64,000 bases of DNA from Butyrivibrio sp. MB2005 (lineage in GTDB: Bacteria; Bacillota; Clostridia; Lachnospirales; Lachnospiraceae): contig NZ_AUJP01000017.1 of NCBI RefSeq assembly GCF_000424285.1, positions 62,001-126,000 on the forward strand. Reading direction: 5' to 3'. This document shows, piece after piece, positions 7,371 to 16,060 of this stretch. A model generated the notes under the pieces. It saw only the letters and a program-made list of their open reading frames with translations. It searched no databases and was not told where the DNA came from. Every line of letters begins with the position of its first letter. Position 1 is the first letter of the stretch. The translations under genes were made by a program, and so were the position numbers.

Positions 7371-8297
7371 CTATCCCCATATAGCCTTCATAAATGCTAT
7401 TGCCGTAGTTGCTCTAGCATTTATCTGCGTATACATAGCAGTTTTTTTTGTATTATAAGCAATACCTTCTTCTGTCTTGTATATTGCATCCAAATACTTA
7501 TTTGTATCTATGCTTTCCTCCCTAATGTCCTCGGAAACAGAAATCATTTCTCCCATCTTTTCATTCAGGTCCTCTATTTCCTCATTTGTCTTCTTGAGAA
7601 TATTATAAAGAATGTACTGATTATCCTTAATCTGATCCAACTTATCAATTATTACATCCATCTTGGCTATAATAATATTTGCTCTCAATTCACTTTCATA
7701 AAGATTATAAGCCCCGTTTGTTCCACTTAACCCTTCAACTCTTCCCGTCATGAAATACTCATACATAGTACTCCACGCTATTACATCATTATATTTCGGA
7801 AAGATTATACCTGGCTCCAACAATGAATTAAGTATTCCATATTGTTTTGCCAGCTCTTCCGATAATTCTTTGAGCTCACAATCATAAAGTGTCATAGCAT
7901 ATTTAGCTTCTCGATAGTCCTCATCCTCCATCAGATATTTTTCTATGAAAGCTCCAGACTTAATGTTTTTTTCAGCCTCCTGTTTTTCAATATCTAACTG
8001 TTTTATTTCTGCTTCAATGCTTGGAGCTTCTTCCGTCAAAAGCCTCTGCTTTTCATTTTCAATAATTTCCTGTTTTCTTTTTTCAAAAATCTCATGCTTA
8101 GAATTATAATCGCTCACTAAGACATTATAGTCAGCCATGTTCTTTTCATACGCATCCATTTCTTCCTCGTAGCGAGTCATCATAGCTTCATAATGTGCCT
8201 TCATTTCGGTGTTCTTAGCCTTCTTGCTTATTTCAGTTTCATAAGCATCTTTTTGTCTCTCGTATTCTGCTTGGGCTGCTTGATTTTCCTGAAGCAC
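7371..8297 (-). CDS. coiled-coil protein, 3' half of a frameshifted gene
   Basis: A 308-aa frame that begins at a GTG inside the end of the gene at 8239-9282. It is almost wholly charged coiled coil (about 1-130 and 200-270), with a more hydrophobic C-terminal end (TQINARATTAIAFMKAIWG). The two frames meet at a run of nine A residues (minus strand, 8307-8299). Removing one A would fuse them into a protein of roughly 630 aa. There is no ribosome site before the GTG, so it is unlikely to be translated alone. Read as one interrupted or phase-variable gene. Function unknown. Confidence 0.6.
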   Translation of the reverse strand: MLQENQAAQAEYERQKDAYETEISKKAKNTEMKAHYEAMMTRYEEEMDAYEKNMADYNVLVSDYNSKHEIFEKRKQEIIENEKQRLLTEEAPSIEAEIKQLDIEKQEAEKNIKSGAFIEKYLMEDEDYREAKYAMTLYDCELKELSEELAKQYGILNSLLEPGIIFPKYNDVIAWSTMYEYFMTGRVEGLSGTNGAYNLYESELRANIIIAKMDVIIDKLDQIKDNQYILYNILKKTNEEIEDLNEKMGEMISVSEDIREESIDTNKYLDAIYKTEEGIAYNTKKTAMYTQINARATTAIAFMKAIWG

Positions 8298-9282
8298 CTT
8301 TTTTTTTATTAAAAAAACCTGGCTGTTTCATTTCAGGCTTGTTAGGTTCAATCAGCTTTGTCTCATCTATGCTAAAATAGCAAGGATTATTAGGTTCGAC
8401 TGGTTTTAAGGGGCATCTTGGTTCAACCAGATCTTCTAATCCATTTGACAGGCACAACACATGGATCTCATCCTCTGAAAATTCAGTTAACGAATTAAGT
8501 TTTCTTCTCCTTATTTCAATCTTTTCTATAATTGGATTAAGATATTCTTTTTTCATTGATTCAACATCAGGCAAATTATTGCTTAGCGCAATAGTCTTTT
8601 TTATTGTGCGCCTATCATATCCACTCATCCTATAGATATCGCGGATACCATCTTCTAAAACCAAAATACTTTCTGATATATCTACTAAGCACTTCAAATA
8701 GGCTTTAATGTCTACATTCTCGCTCTTGGAATTATCATATTCATTAACAATCGATGTCTTATCAGCTTTTTCCTTTATTGTAAGAATGTATTTTTCAGCC
8801 TCTTTCTTATCATGGTCACCAAAAGAGAACAACTCTTCTGAAAACTCTGTTCTTTCACCGCAAATGGGACAATAGTTTTCGTTAGAACGAATCACTTTAC
8901 AGCCCTTATTGGCATTGTAAGACATTTTTCCCAAAGAGCCTTTTAATACTCCTTGATATGAATCACCACCTATGTTCTGAATTGTAACCATCATAGAAAT
9001 GGGTAACCCTAAATAGTCTCTACCAGTTCCCGGCATTGTACCATTCAGTTCCTTTTTATACCGCTTGATCAGTCCATCCTTTACTTCTCTGCTCTCTGCA
9101 AAATTATTTTTGCCATAATAAGTGCCTCCTGTATCAATAATAAAATGTCTTGTGCCATCGCTATCCGGAGAAGTCTGAAGAGCTTTGTCCCATAGTTCTT
9201 CTGCTTTAAAGTAATCGTCATCTGAAACCATAATAGATTTTGCGCCACATTCTGCGCAATAAACCTTTTTAACGCCTTCCAT
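8239..9282 (-). CDS. zinc-ribbon protein, 5' half of a frameshifted gene
   Basis: A 347-aa frame starting MEGVKK, chosen because GGAGGG lies 5 nt upstream. Residues about 8-11 (CAEC) and 130-133 (CPIC) give paired zinc knuckles. The middle (GTGRDYLGLPISMMV) looks like a folded beta domain, and the C-terminal third is helical. After the poly-A run at 8299-8307 the frame continues only about 15 residues as low-complexity sequence, while the other frame continues as a long coiled coil. The intended product is therefore probably zinc ribbon plus coiled coil. No known family recognised. It is in an accessory cassette beside the lysis genes. Confidence 0.6.
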   Translation of the reverse strand: MEGVKKVYCAECGAKSIMVSDDDYFKAEELWDKALQTSPDSDGTRHFIIDTGGTYYGKNNFAESREVKDGLIKRYKKELNGTMPGTGRDYLGLPISMMVTIQNIGGDSYQGVLKGSLGKMSYNANKGCKVIRSNENYCPICGERTEFSEELFSFGDHDKKEAEKYILTIKEKADKTSIVNEYDNSKSENVDIKAYLKCLVDISESILVLEDGIRDIYRMSGYDRRTIKKTIALSNNLPDVESMKKEYLNPIIEKIEIRRRKLNSLTEFSEDEIHVLCLSNGLEDLVEPRCPLKPVEPNNPCYFSIDETKLIEPNKPEMKQPGFFNKKKGASGKSSSPSRIRETKRCL

Positions 9283-9318
9283 ATGTCCCTCCAAATAATC
9301 TCAATCAGCGATAATTCT

Positions 9319-9561
9319 TTATCTTCTCTTGAAACAATTTCCACATCTTCTAAACGGTGTTGCATCCTTATGCTCTATCTCATATTTCTCAACTTCATCC
9401 AATGATGAAAAAGTAATAAATTTGTATGCACCCTTAGCCCATTGACAACCATTTGTCCTATGAAGAGTTCTTATATTCTTTTCCATATTCACGAAGTATT
9501 CCTTAACATTATCGGCAAATTCCTTATGAGTCGATGCTACAATTATGTCTTTATCTAACAT
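9319..9561 (-). CDS. hypothetical protein
   Basis: An 80-aa protein starting MLDKDIIVAS with an AGAGAAG-like ribosome site. It has one C-x-x-C near the C-terminus (RRCGNCFKRR) and a Trp-containing centre. It lies 36 bp upstream of the zinc-ribbon gene on the same strand and is probably in the same operon. Nothing more can be said from sequence. Confidence 0.55.
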   Translation of the reverse strand: MLDKDIIVASTHKEFADNVKEYFVNMEKNIRTLHRTNGCQWAKGAYKFITFSSLDEVEKYEIEHKDATPFRRCGNCFKRR

Positions 9562-9694
9562 TTTCTTCTCTTTTCTTTCATTTAAAAACTAGCACAATTG
9601 CTTGCCTATAATATATCATATTGCGTTTATTGCTACTATGAAAAATGTATAAACGCAAAATAATAATACTGAATTTCTCAGCATTAATGTTAAT

Positions 9695-9732
9695 AAAAAA
9701 ATAAGCCTGCAAGAAAAATCCTCACAGGCTTA
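9695..9732 (-). terminator. terminator at the end of the late operon
   Basis: The minus strand TAAGCCTG, 14-nt loop, CAGGCTTATTTTTTTATT. It directly follows the endolysin stop and is the natural end of the lysis/late transcript. Confidence 0.85.
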
Positions 9733-9748
9733 CTTAAAAATCAAATAT

Positions 9749-10483
9749 TCACTTTACGTACCAGTTACCACCATACTTCAGAGCCAGATACCCATCTATT
9801 GTTTTGCCCCAAGTCTCGCCTTCAGAGATTGTTATGATTTCCTGAACCTCGATGGTCCTTCCCTTTCGATACACCGCCTTTCCTAGAACGTTGCTCTGAG
9901 CAGAGGCACATGCCTTTGCTACTTTCTGTGGAAACTCCGTCCCTGCGCCTTCACGGATCTTAATGGAAGAAGCTGTGACCACATAAAACTTGGAGGCTTT
10001 CTCAATTCCTAGAACATCGCGATCATAATCATCCAGATCATACTGCTTGATGTAGTTTTTCAGGTTCTGGGCATAAGAAAGGCTCGTAGCCCATCCGTCT
10101 TGCCGGATGAGGTCACAAGCCTTTCTGTAATCTGTTACTCCTCTTAAGTTCCTATATCTTTTGTATTGAAGAAATTCATAATAACCTCGTATTCCCTCCG
10201 ATACACTTTTATATTTTCTGAACTTCGCTGTAATGGTTATATATCTACCATCTTTCTTTTGTTCTTTGGTTTTATACTCCTTGTAATCACAGCCGCATCC
10301 CTTTGACCATTTCATACCAAAGAAGTTATAACAGTCTCTTGAAAGCCCGCTCCTTCCCCAGTTTGATTCGAGTATTGCCTGTGCTATTGTAAGGGACGGC
10401 AAAATGCCGTAGTCCCTATAATAGGAGACTGCGGCATCACCAATCATCTTTATGAAATCAGCCTGTAGTTTTGTCATCATCAT
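9749..10483 (-). CDS. endolysin: glucosaminidase with SH3-like domain
   Basis: A 244-aa peptidoglycan hydrolase that lyses the host wall at the end of infection. Residues 5-150 match the GH73-type N-acetylglucosaminidase fold, with the catalytic Glu in AQAILESNWGRSGL and the YNFFGMKW motif. Residues about 165-244 look like a bacterial SH3 wall-binding domain (IKIREGAGTEF, GYLALKYGG). Three consecutive ATGs lie at 10483, 10480 and 10477. AAGGAGGG ends 3-9 nt before them, so 10480 or 10477 may be used. It overlaps the holin gene by 26 bp. Confidence 0.9.
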   Translation of the reverse strand: MMMTKLQADFIKMIGDAAVSYYRDYGILPSLTIAQAILESNWGRSGLSRDCYNFFGMKWSKGCGCDYKEYKTKEQKKDGRYITITAKFRKYKSVSEGIRGYYEFLQYKRYRNLRGVTDYRKACDLIRQDGWATSLSYAQNLKNYIKQYDLDDYDRDVLGIEKASKFYVVTASSIKIREGAGTEFPQKVAKACASAQSNVLGKAVYRKGRTIEVQEIITISEGETWGKTIDGYLALKYGGNWYVK

Positions 10484-10877
10484 CGCCCTCCTTTATCTGC
10501 TTCAAAACATCTACGAGCCTTGCAGGAATTGGTAATTCAAGTCTTGCTGCATTCTCAATAATAGAGATGCCCTCATTAGAAAGGTAAAAGAAAATTACAG
10601 CAGTCCTAAGAATTGCTCCGGTCTTTAAGATTTCTATGTCAATGACATTGCCTATGCCAACCAGAAAGAAAATAGCCACTTTCCTTGCTATCCCCTTAAA
10701 GCCAACCTCACTTGAAAGCTGCTTTGTATAAATCGCAGCCATGACACCAGTAAGATAGTCAATAACAACGAACGCTATAAGTGCATAAAGAAAACCATCA
10801 AATCCCCCAAAGATCCAGCCCATAACACCTCCTATTCCTGAAAAAATATACTGCCCAATAGTTACTACGTTTTTCAT
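10458..10877 (-). CDS. phage holin (TcdE/phi105-type)
   Basis: A 139-aa membrane protein that opens the inner membrane for the endolysin. It has several hydrophobic segments (GQYIFSGIGGVMGWIF; FLYALIAFVVIDYLTGVMAA; IARKVAIFFLVGIGNVI; AVIFFYLSNEG), with the DYLTG motif of the toxin-secretion/phage-lysis holin family, and an acidic C-terminal tail. Start 10877 is supported by GGAGGG 9 nt upstream. It comes just before the endolysin, as usual. Confidence 0.92.
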   Translation of the reverse strand: MKNVVTIGQYIFSGIGGVMGWIFGGFDGFLYALIAFVVIDYLTGVMAAIYTKQLSSEVGFKGIARKVAIFFLVGIGNVIDIEILKTGAILRTAVIFFYLSNEGISIIENAARLELPIPARLVDVLKQIKEGDDDDKTTG

Positions 10878-10904
10878 ATGTTGTTTCCCTCCTTTTTGCA
10901 TAAA

Positions 10905-10930
10905 AAAAGCACCCATAATGGATGCAAGTT
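10905..10930 (-). terminator. terminator-like hairpin between tail and lysis genes
   Basis: The minus strand GCATCCATTATGGGTGCTTTTTTT. It lies between the tail protein stop and the holin ribosome site, so it may limit lysis gene expression unless read through. Confidence 0.7.
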
Positions 10931-10934
10931 AATG

Positions 10935-13900
10935 TTAGTGATTTGTAAGTTCCGTATAAACGCCCTTACTATTCGTATAATATATATGCCCTGGAGTTAT
11001 AAGCGTATCTTTTGATCCATCGGTTAGATGGATCTGCGGTATTCCACTTGATGTATTAAATCTAATAAGCTTACTATCACTTTCCTTGATCGTAAGATTT
11101 CCAGATTTAATGGTTACGCTTCCTCCTGAGTTTACCTGGAAATTGCCATTATTATTTATGGCAATAGATGATAAAGTTCCTGTCTTTATTTTATCAGCAG
11201 ATATTGTTCCGCTCTTAATCATGCTTGCATTTATACAAAGCTGTCCGGAACTATTTAGATATATTCCCTGATTCGTATCCGTTGATGAGGCTCCTGTCAT
11301 AGTTGAAACTATAGAATCCTTTATCATTGCATCACAGCCATTAGGAATCCATCTGCAAGATGCGCCGGCAGACTGTGCTGTTTCTGAAGAAGACAACGGC
11401 GAAAACATCATTCCACAGTACTCAATTGAGATTCCATGCATAGTAGATAGTCGCATCTTAGTCCGGAATTTTCCGGTCTCATACTCCAAAAAATATGTCG
11501 TATTTTTCATATCCAGCTTATTGCTGGTATCCTTATTCTTCGTGAAGTTTTCTTCAGCAACAAATCTGTTCCACTTGCCGGCTTTTATTTCTGCTATCGT
11601 ATTCTTTTCCGTAAAGTAGTATCCATACGAAGAAGTATTTCCCCATCTATACAAGACCCTGAAGTAAACCTGATCTGTTTCTTTATATGACGCATCTGCT
11701 GTATTAGGCACATAAAGAGTACAAAAATCTGCCTGTTCAAGTTTCACACATGCAAACTGAACACTCCCTGCTCCTGAAATACCAAATTGAATATTTGTGT
11801 TTTCACTATTCTCGTTTGTCGCTGTGAATTTCACGCAGAATCTTTGCCATACGGTATTAGTGATTTTAGAGTTATAAAGGGTAAGCTCACAAGCATTCGT
11901 TGTCACATTCCAGTTACGAATAAGAATAGCTGCTGAAGTACAATTATTCACTAGCCTTGCATACCAAGAAAGCACATACGTCTTTCCTTTTGTAAGCGAT
12001 ACCTTCTGCGCATAGTCTTTGTTACCTGTGGTATTTCCTGTAATAGCATAAGCAAGAGGATATGGAAGTACATATCTATCCGTCGTTCCAAGGTTGTCAT
12101 AACCAGTTACCACAGAACCTACACCATCTCCGCTTGATTTAAGTACCCATCCTGTATCTGTTGTTGTAGAATCAATCTTTTTGTCTGCAGTATTCCTTAA
12201 GAGATTAGGATTGAGCTTAGCTCTGTAATAAAACGAGAACATATACTTTCCTGCATCAATAGGAATTGACTGTCCCACCCCTTGTGTGGACATATTATAA
12301 GGCTTTAGCCAAAATGAATTTGTAACTGGAACCCCTTCTGGCTGATTTGAAGTTATATCCATAAGATCAATAGTTCCATTTGTTGAATTATTGGAATCCC
12401 CCATCCAGATGCCTTTTTCTCCAGAAACAAAGCTAAGCAAATCAGTACCTATTTTGTTGAGCGAAGATGTATTTCTCCAAAGATTTGTGAGCCTTGTTCC
12501 CATGAGTGTAAGCTTAGTTGCTTTCATGTTCAGGATTCCCTTTTCTAAGTCAAGATAAAATGTCTCTCCATCTTTGGATTTAAGAATTCCTGAAGCTATA
12601 TATTCAGCGTTGATATACAGCTTTCCATCCTTAAGATATATTCCTTGTGTCTGGCCATTGTTTGTCAGTTTATTAAATATGCTACTCTGTGTCTGATTTG
12701 CAACAGCTGCTGCCGCCACCTTATCAGCATAGCTCTGAAGGTCTTCAGGAGCAGGCGTCCAAGCTGTAGCCTTCTGTCCAATCTCGATTTTTAGGTTCCA
12801 TATCTTGATCGTCGCGCCAGAAGTAACTTTGTCCATTCTGATTCTTATAGCAGTGGCTGTAGAATCTATCAGTGCAGTAGTTGCTGACACCGCTTGACTC
12901 TTTTCAAAATGCCCACCCGTATTGGTTTTTGATAAAACAATATCCCCGGCCATCATTTCCCATGGATTTGCATTAAATCCGATACGGAATTTACCTGAGG
13001 GTTCCGCAATATTTATGTTCCAGTCAAAAGAGATCGTCAGATAATCTGTATTCTTAAGGCCAAGCTGCGCCAAGGTGCCGCATGCAATCTTATATGGGTA
13101 ATTTGCATTAGCATCTCCTGCAAAGTTTGTAAATGCGCCACTACTTGTATTAGAGTTTTCATTTTCTCCACCCTTTGGGTATAATTCGATGGCAGCTGCG
13201 GTACCTAAAATAAGGTTCCTTCCTCCAATCTTAAGGTTATCAAGAGTTTTCTTGGTATTATCTGCTGTTGTCTTTGCAGTATTAGCAGTTGAATTTGCTG
13301 TATTAGCTGTGGTATTTGCAGAGTTAATTCCGTTTGCTAGAGTAGGCGTAGTATAAGTTGTAGTTTTATCAGTCCAGGTAATTGCGCTTCTCGTCCAGAT
13401 ATAATATCCAGATTTCCAAGCCGGACATGTAGTCTGCCAAGATCCACCTGTCTGAGTAGTATTAGACGAAGATAAGTAATACTGCTCAACGATAGCAGTC
13501 GCGCCTTTTCCATCGCTACCATTTTTTCCGTCTACACCGTTTTTCCCATCCTTTCCTGCAGGGCCTGTAGCTCCTGTGTCCCCTTTTGCTCCTTTAGCTC
13601 CAGTCTCACCTTTCTCTCCGGTATCCCCCTTGTCACCCTTGGCTCCTTTTGAACCAGTATCACCTTTATCGCCTTTATCTCCTTTTGCACCCGCAGCTCC
13701 TGTAGCCCCAGTTGCACCTTTAGCACCAGTGATACATGTTGCAGCGCTGTATTCTGCCTTACCATCAGCTGTAGTAGTTTTTGTTCTCTGCCAAATATAC
13801 TTACCGTTAACCCAAGAAGGAGCTGTTGTACTCCACCCCGATGTGGGAGCCGTTGCCATTGAGCTATTCTGTGCATACTCAATATCAACATCAATAATGC

Positions 13901-15422
13901 CCTTGGAAACAGCATCCTGAATATTCTCAATAGAAGTATCACCAATCATACCGGTCTGAAGAGAAAACTCACCTGTTTCCATATTCCAAAAGTTTTGACC
14001 TTTTTCATCTGAGATAATACCGGTCTTTATAAGGTTTGCATCAAGTTTTCCTGTAGAAATATAATCAGCTACTATTGCGCCATCCTGGGTTATTGCAAGA
14101 GGGAAGTCACCCTTATAGCCATTCTTAGAAAAACCAAGCCCGCCCTGATTCCATCGCCAAATCTTTTTAGCTGTAGACTTATCGTTAGTATCCATAACAA
14201 GGACTTCATTTGGCTCAACAACGACAAATCCGTGAGTAGCCTTGTTGATAAGATTAGTAGCATTTCTTTTTGCCTGATCAAGAACAGTATCCGTATCCGG
14301 AATGTTTTCTATCTTTTTCATGATCTGGGCATTTGCTTCTTTTGATGCACCTGTTAGTGTTCTGTTTCTATCTGTTATTCCAAGAGTTATCGTATTGTCT
14401 GCAATATTATCAAGAGAAAGACTAAGAGCACTTATAGGAAATCTCTTATTAAGGCCATGAGGATTCGAAACAACCCATGCATACTGTCCGACAGTAAAAG
14501 CGGGAATATTATCATCAGCGTAGTGAAGATCAATAGCACTGCATTCAATGGTCATATTATCGAACTGAGACTCCTGAAGATACTTTTTCCCCTTTGAAAA
14601 TAGTGCACTGGCAGTAGTGACGTCATCCCATATAACTGTCTTTGTTATGATTCCAAAACTTTCTATCGCATCAGTACTTTCGATATAATTCTTACCGTTA
14701 TTAACTTCCTCTATCGTAAGTCTCTTCTTTATAGTTTCTGTGGACTCGCTTTCCAATACTGATCCAAGTGGTATGATTCTTGTAGCAAGGTCTGTTGTAT
14801 TAAAGCCCTTTGTAAAATCAAGGAGATTCTCTCCAAACTCTATCTTCTGATCGCTTGTATCCAGATAATCATCAAGATAATCAACATAAAGAATGCCATC
14901 CTCATTTCGTATTGAAATATATCCGCCAATATCATTTATCAGGTCCTCCTTTATCTCAGTGATTGTATTGTTATAGTTTGTAAATCTATACAGTGAGTCA
15001 TTTGCATCTCTTGCAGTAACAATGCCAACCGTAAACTGTCTATTCTTTTCTACCTGGCTGTTGTGAACTGACACCAATCTTTCAAGATATCCTCTAACAG
15101 TAATTCCGTGATATTCAGCAAATGGCTGGATAGAGTCATTGAAAAAGGCCAGTGCCCCTTCACAGTACACTGACCTTCTATTTAGGAAATCATCCTCCAC
15201 CTCTGTAACTCTTCCAGTAAAGATTATCTCTTTGTCACGATAAACAGTAAGCGTAGATTTCATTCGCTTAATACTATCCTTAAAACTGCATCCTGGAAGC
15301 ATAATAAAGGATAAGCTTCCTGCCATATTCACTTCCAAATCCACAATGGGATTAAGAATTAATTTCTCATCATCACGGCTATCGTATATTAAATTGTCAT
15401 CACAATATATCTTATAGATCAT
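10935..15422 (-). CDS. phage tail protein with collagen-like shaft (tail tip/receptor-binding)
   Basis: 1495 aa. Residues 1-340 resemble the phage minor structural/tail endopeptidase (Tal-like) N-terminus (LEVNMAGSLSF, VEDDFLNRRSVYCEG, GEIISIRN-type beta hub). Then come helical and linker segments and a collagen-like G-x-y block around 570-640 (GDKGDKGDTG, KGAKGDKG). The rest has repeated carbohydrate-binding-like beta modules: two copies each of GRNLILG/NLLRNTA-type starts, QGIYL and SGTISADKI/SGILKSKDG. It should form the tail tip and contact the host surface. The start overlaps the Dit stop by 4 bp (ATGA). Confidence 0.88.
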   Translation of the reverse strand: MIYKIYCDDNLIYDSRDDEKLILNPIVDLEVNMAGSLSFIMLPGCSFKDSIKRMKSTLTVYRDKEIIFTGRVTEVEDDFLNRRSVYCEGALAFFNDSIQPFAEYHGITVRGYLERLVSVHNSQVEKNRQFTVGIVTARDANDSLYRFTNYNNTITEIKEDLINDIGGYISIRNEDGILYVDYLDDYLDTSDQKIEFGENLLDFTKGFNTTDLATRIIPLGSVLESESTETIKKRLTIEEVNNGKNYIESTDAIESFGIITKTVIWDDVTTASALFSKGKKYLQESQFDNMTIECSAIDLHYADDNIPAFTVGQYAWVVSNPHGLNKRFPISALSLSLDNIADNTITLGITDRNRTLTGASKEANAQIMKKIENIPDTDTVLDQAKRNATNLINKATHGFVVVEPNEVLVMDTNDKSTAKKIWRWNQGGLGFSKNGYKGDFPLAITQDGAIVADYISTGKLDANLIKTGIISDEKGQNFWNMETGEFSLQTGMIGDTSIENIQDAVSKGIIDVDIEYAQNSSMATAPTSGWSTTAPSWVNGKYIWQRTKTTTADGKAEYSAATCITGAKGATGATGAAGAKGDKGDKGDTGSKGAKGDKGDTGEKGETGAKGAKGDTGATGPAGKDGKNGVDGKNGSDGKGATAIVEQYYLSSSNTTQTGGSWQTTCPAWKSGYYIWTRSAITWTDKTTTYTTPTLANGINSANTTANTANSTANTAKTTADNTKKTLDNLKIGGRNLILGTAAAIELYPKGGENENSNTSSGAFTNFAGDANANYPYKIACGTLAQLGLKNTDYLTISFDWNINIAEPSGKFRIGFNANPWEMMAGDIVLSKTNTGGHFEKSQAVSATTALIDSTATAIRIRMDKVTSGATIKIWNLKIEIGQKATAWTPAPEDLQSYADKVAAAAVANQTQSSIFNKLTNNGQTQGIYLKDGKLYINAEYIASGILKSKDGETFYLDLEKGILNMKATKLTLMGTRLTNLWRNTSSLNKIGTDLLSFVSGEKGIWMGDSNNSTNGTIDLMDITSNQPEGVPVTNSFWLKPYNMSTQGVGQSIPIDAGKYMFSFYYRAKLNPNLLRNTADKKIDSTTTDTGWVLKSSGDGVGSVVTGYDNLGTTDRYVLPYPLAYAITGNTTGNKDYAQKVSLTKGKTYVLSWYARLVNNCTSAAILIRNWNVTTNACELTLYNSKITNTVWQRFCVKFTATNENSENTNIQFGISGAGSVQFACVKLEQADFCTLYVPNTADASYKETDQVYFRVLYRWGNTSSYGYYFTEKNTIAEIKAGKWNRFVAEENFTKNKDTSNKLDMKNTTYFLEYETGKFRTKMRLSTMHGISIEYCGMMFSPLSSSETAQSAGASCRWIPNGCDAMIKDSIVSTMTGASSTDTNQGIYLNSSGQLCINASMIKSGTISADKIKTGTLSSIAINNNGNFQVNSGGSVTIKSGNLTIKESDSKLIRFNTSSGIPQIHLTDGSKDTLITPGHIYYTNSKGVYTELTNH

Positions 15423-16060
15423 AAGCTCTGCACCTTAAATTCTACCGTCACATTGCCGGTTCCGCTAAATATCAGCTTTGAGTCTCCTTCAGGAAGAAGG
15501 ATATCAAACACTTTATTCTTTCCAGGAGAAAGATGATAGGACATACCTCCAAAAGATACATCCAGCTCACTATCTGCTGTTATCTCAGGAATTGTTGGTA
15601 TACCACTATTTGTTAACGTAAGTGATTTTGATCCAGAAACTGCAATCATCTTTTTTACAGCATTCTTATAAGTTTTCTTAGGAGAAACAGTGCAAACAAC
15701 TGCGATCTCAGCAAGGTTTCTATTTGTAGCAAACTCATCAATACTAATTCTCCCTGAGTAGGTATTATCAGGATCATCATCAAGAATAATATCCATCTTC
15801 TTACCATGAATATTGTTGAGTACCTTTGAGTAAACTCTTGGCCATTCTTCTTTGGGATTTGGCACCCTAAAAACGAATGATATCTCTCTATCTTCGTACA
15901 TAACTCTTCCTGTTAGAGCTTCTGTTATATCAAGATTTCCATCTCGTCCAGGCACTTCAACTACCGCAGTCCTTACCTTTGGAGGACTTATTTTTTTAGA
16001 ATATAAAACAAGGCCAAGGTCCGTATCAGACCTTAGCCCGCCAAACTTTACACCTTTCAT
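15419..16060 (-). CDS. distal tail protein (Dit-like)
   Basis: A 213-aa siphovirus tail component, the hub between tail tube and baseplate. MKGVKFGGLRSDTDLGLVL, then VEVPGRDGNLDITEAL and YEDREISFVF, is the typical N-terminal Dit pattern. The C-terminal half is a galectin-like beta domain. The start at 16060 is preferred because it forms an ATGA overlap with the tape measure stop and has GGAGG upstream; an in-frame ATG at 16078 is less likely. Confidence 0.88.
   Translation of the reverse strand: MKGVKFGGLRSDTDLGLVLYSKKISPPKVRTAVVEVPGRDGNLDITEALTGRVMYEDREISFVFRVPNPKEEWPRVYSKVLNNIHGKKMDIILDDDPDNTYSGRISIDEFATNRNLAEIAVVCTVSPKKTYKNAVKKMIAVSGSKSLTLTNSGIPTIPEITADSELDVSFGGMSYHLSPGKNKVFDILLPEGDSKLIFSGTGNVTVEFKVQSL

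Noticed and set aside
13576-13920. Proline-rich plus-strand reading frame opposite the tail fibre gene
   Set aside because: It is the antisense of the collagen-like G-x-y repeat, with no ribosome site, so a shadow frame.
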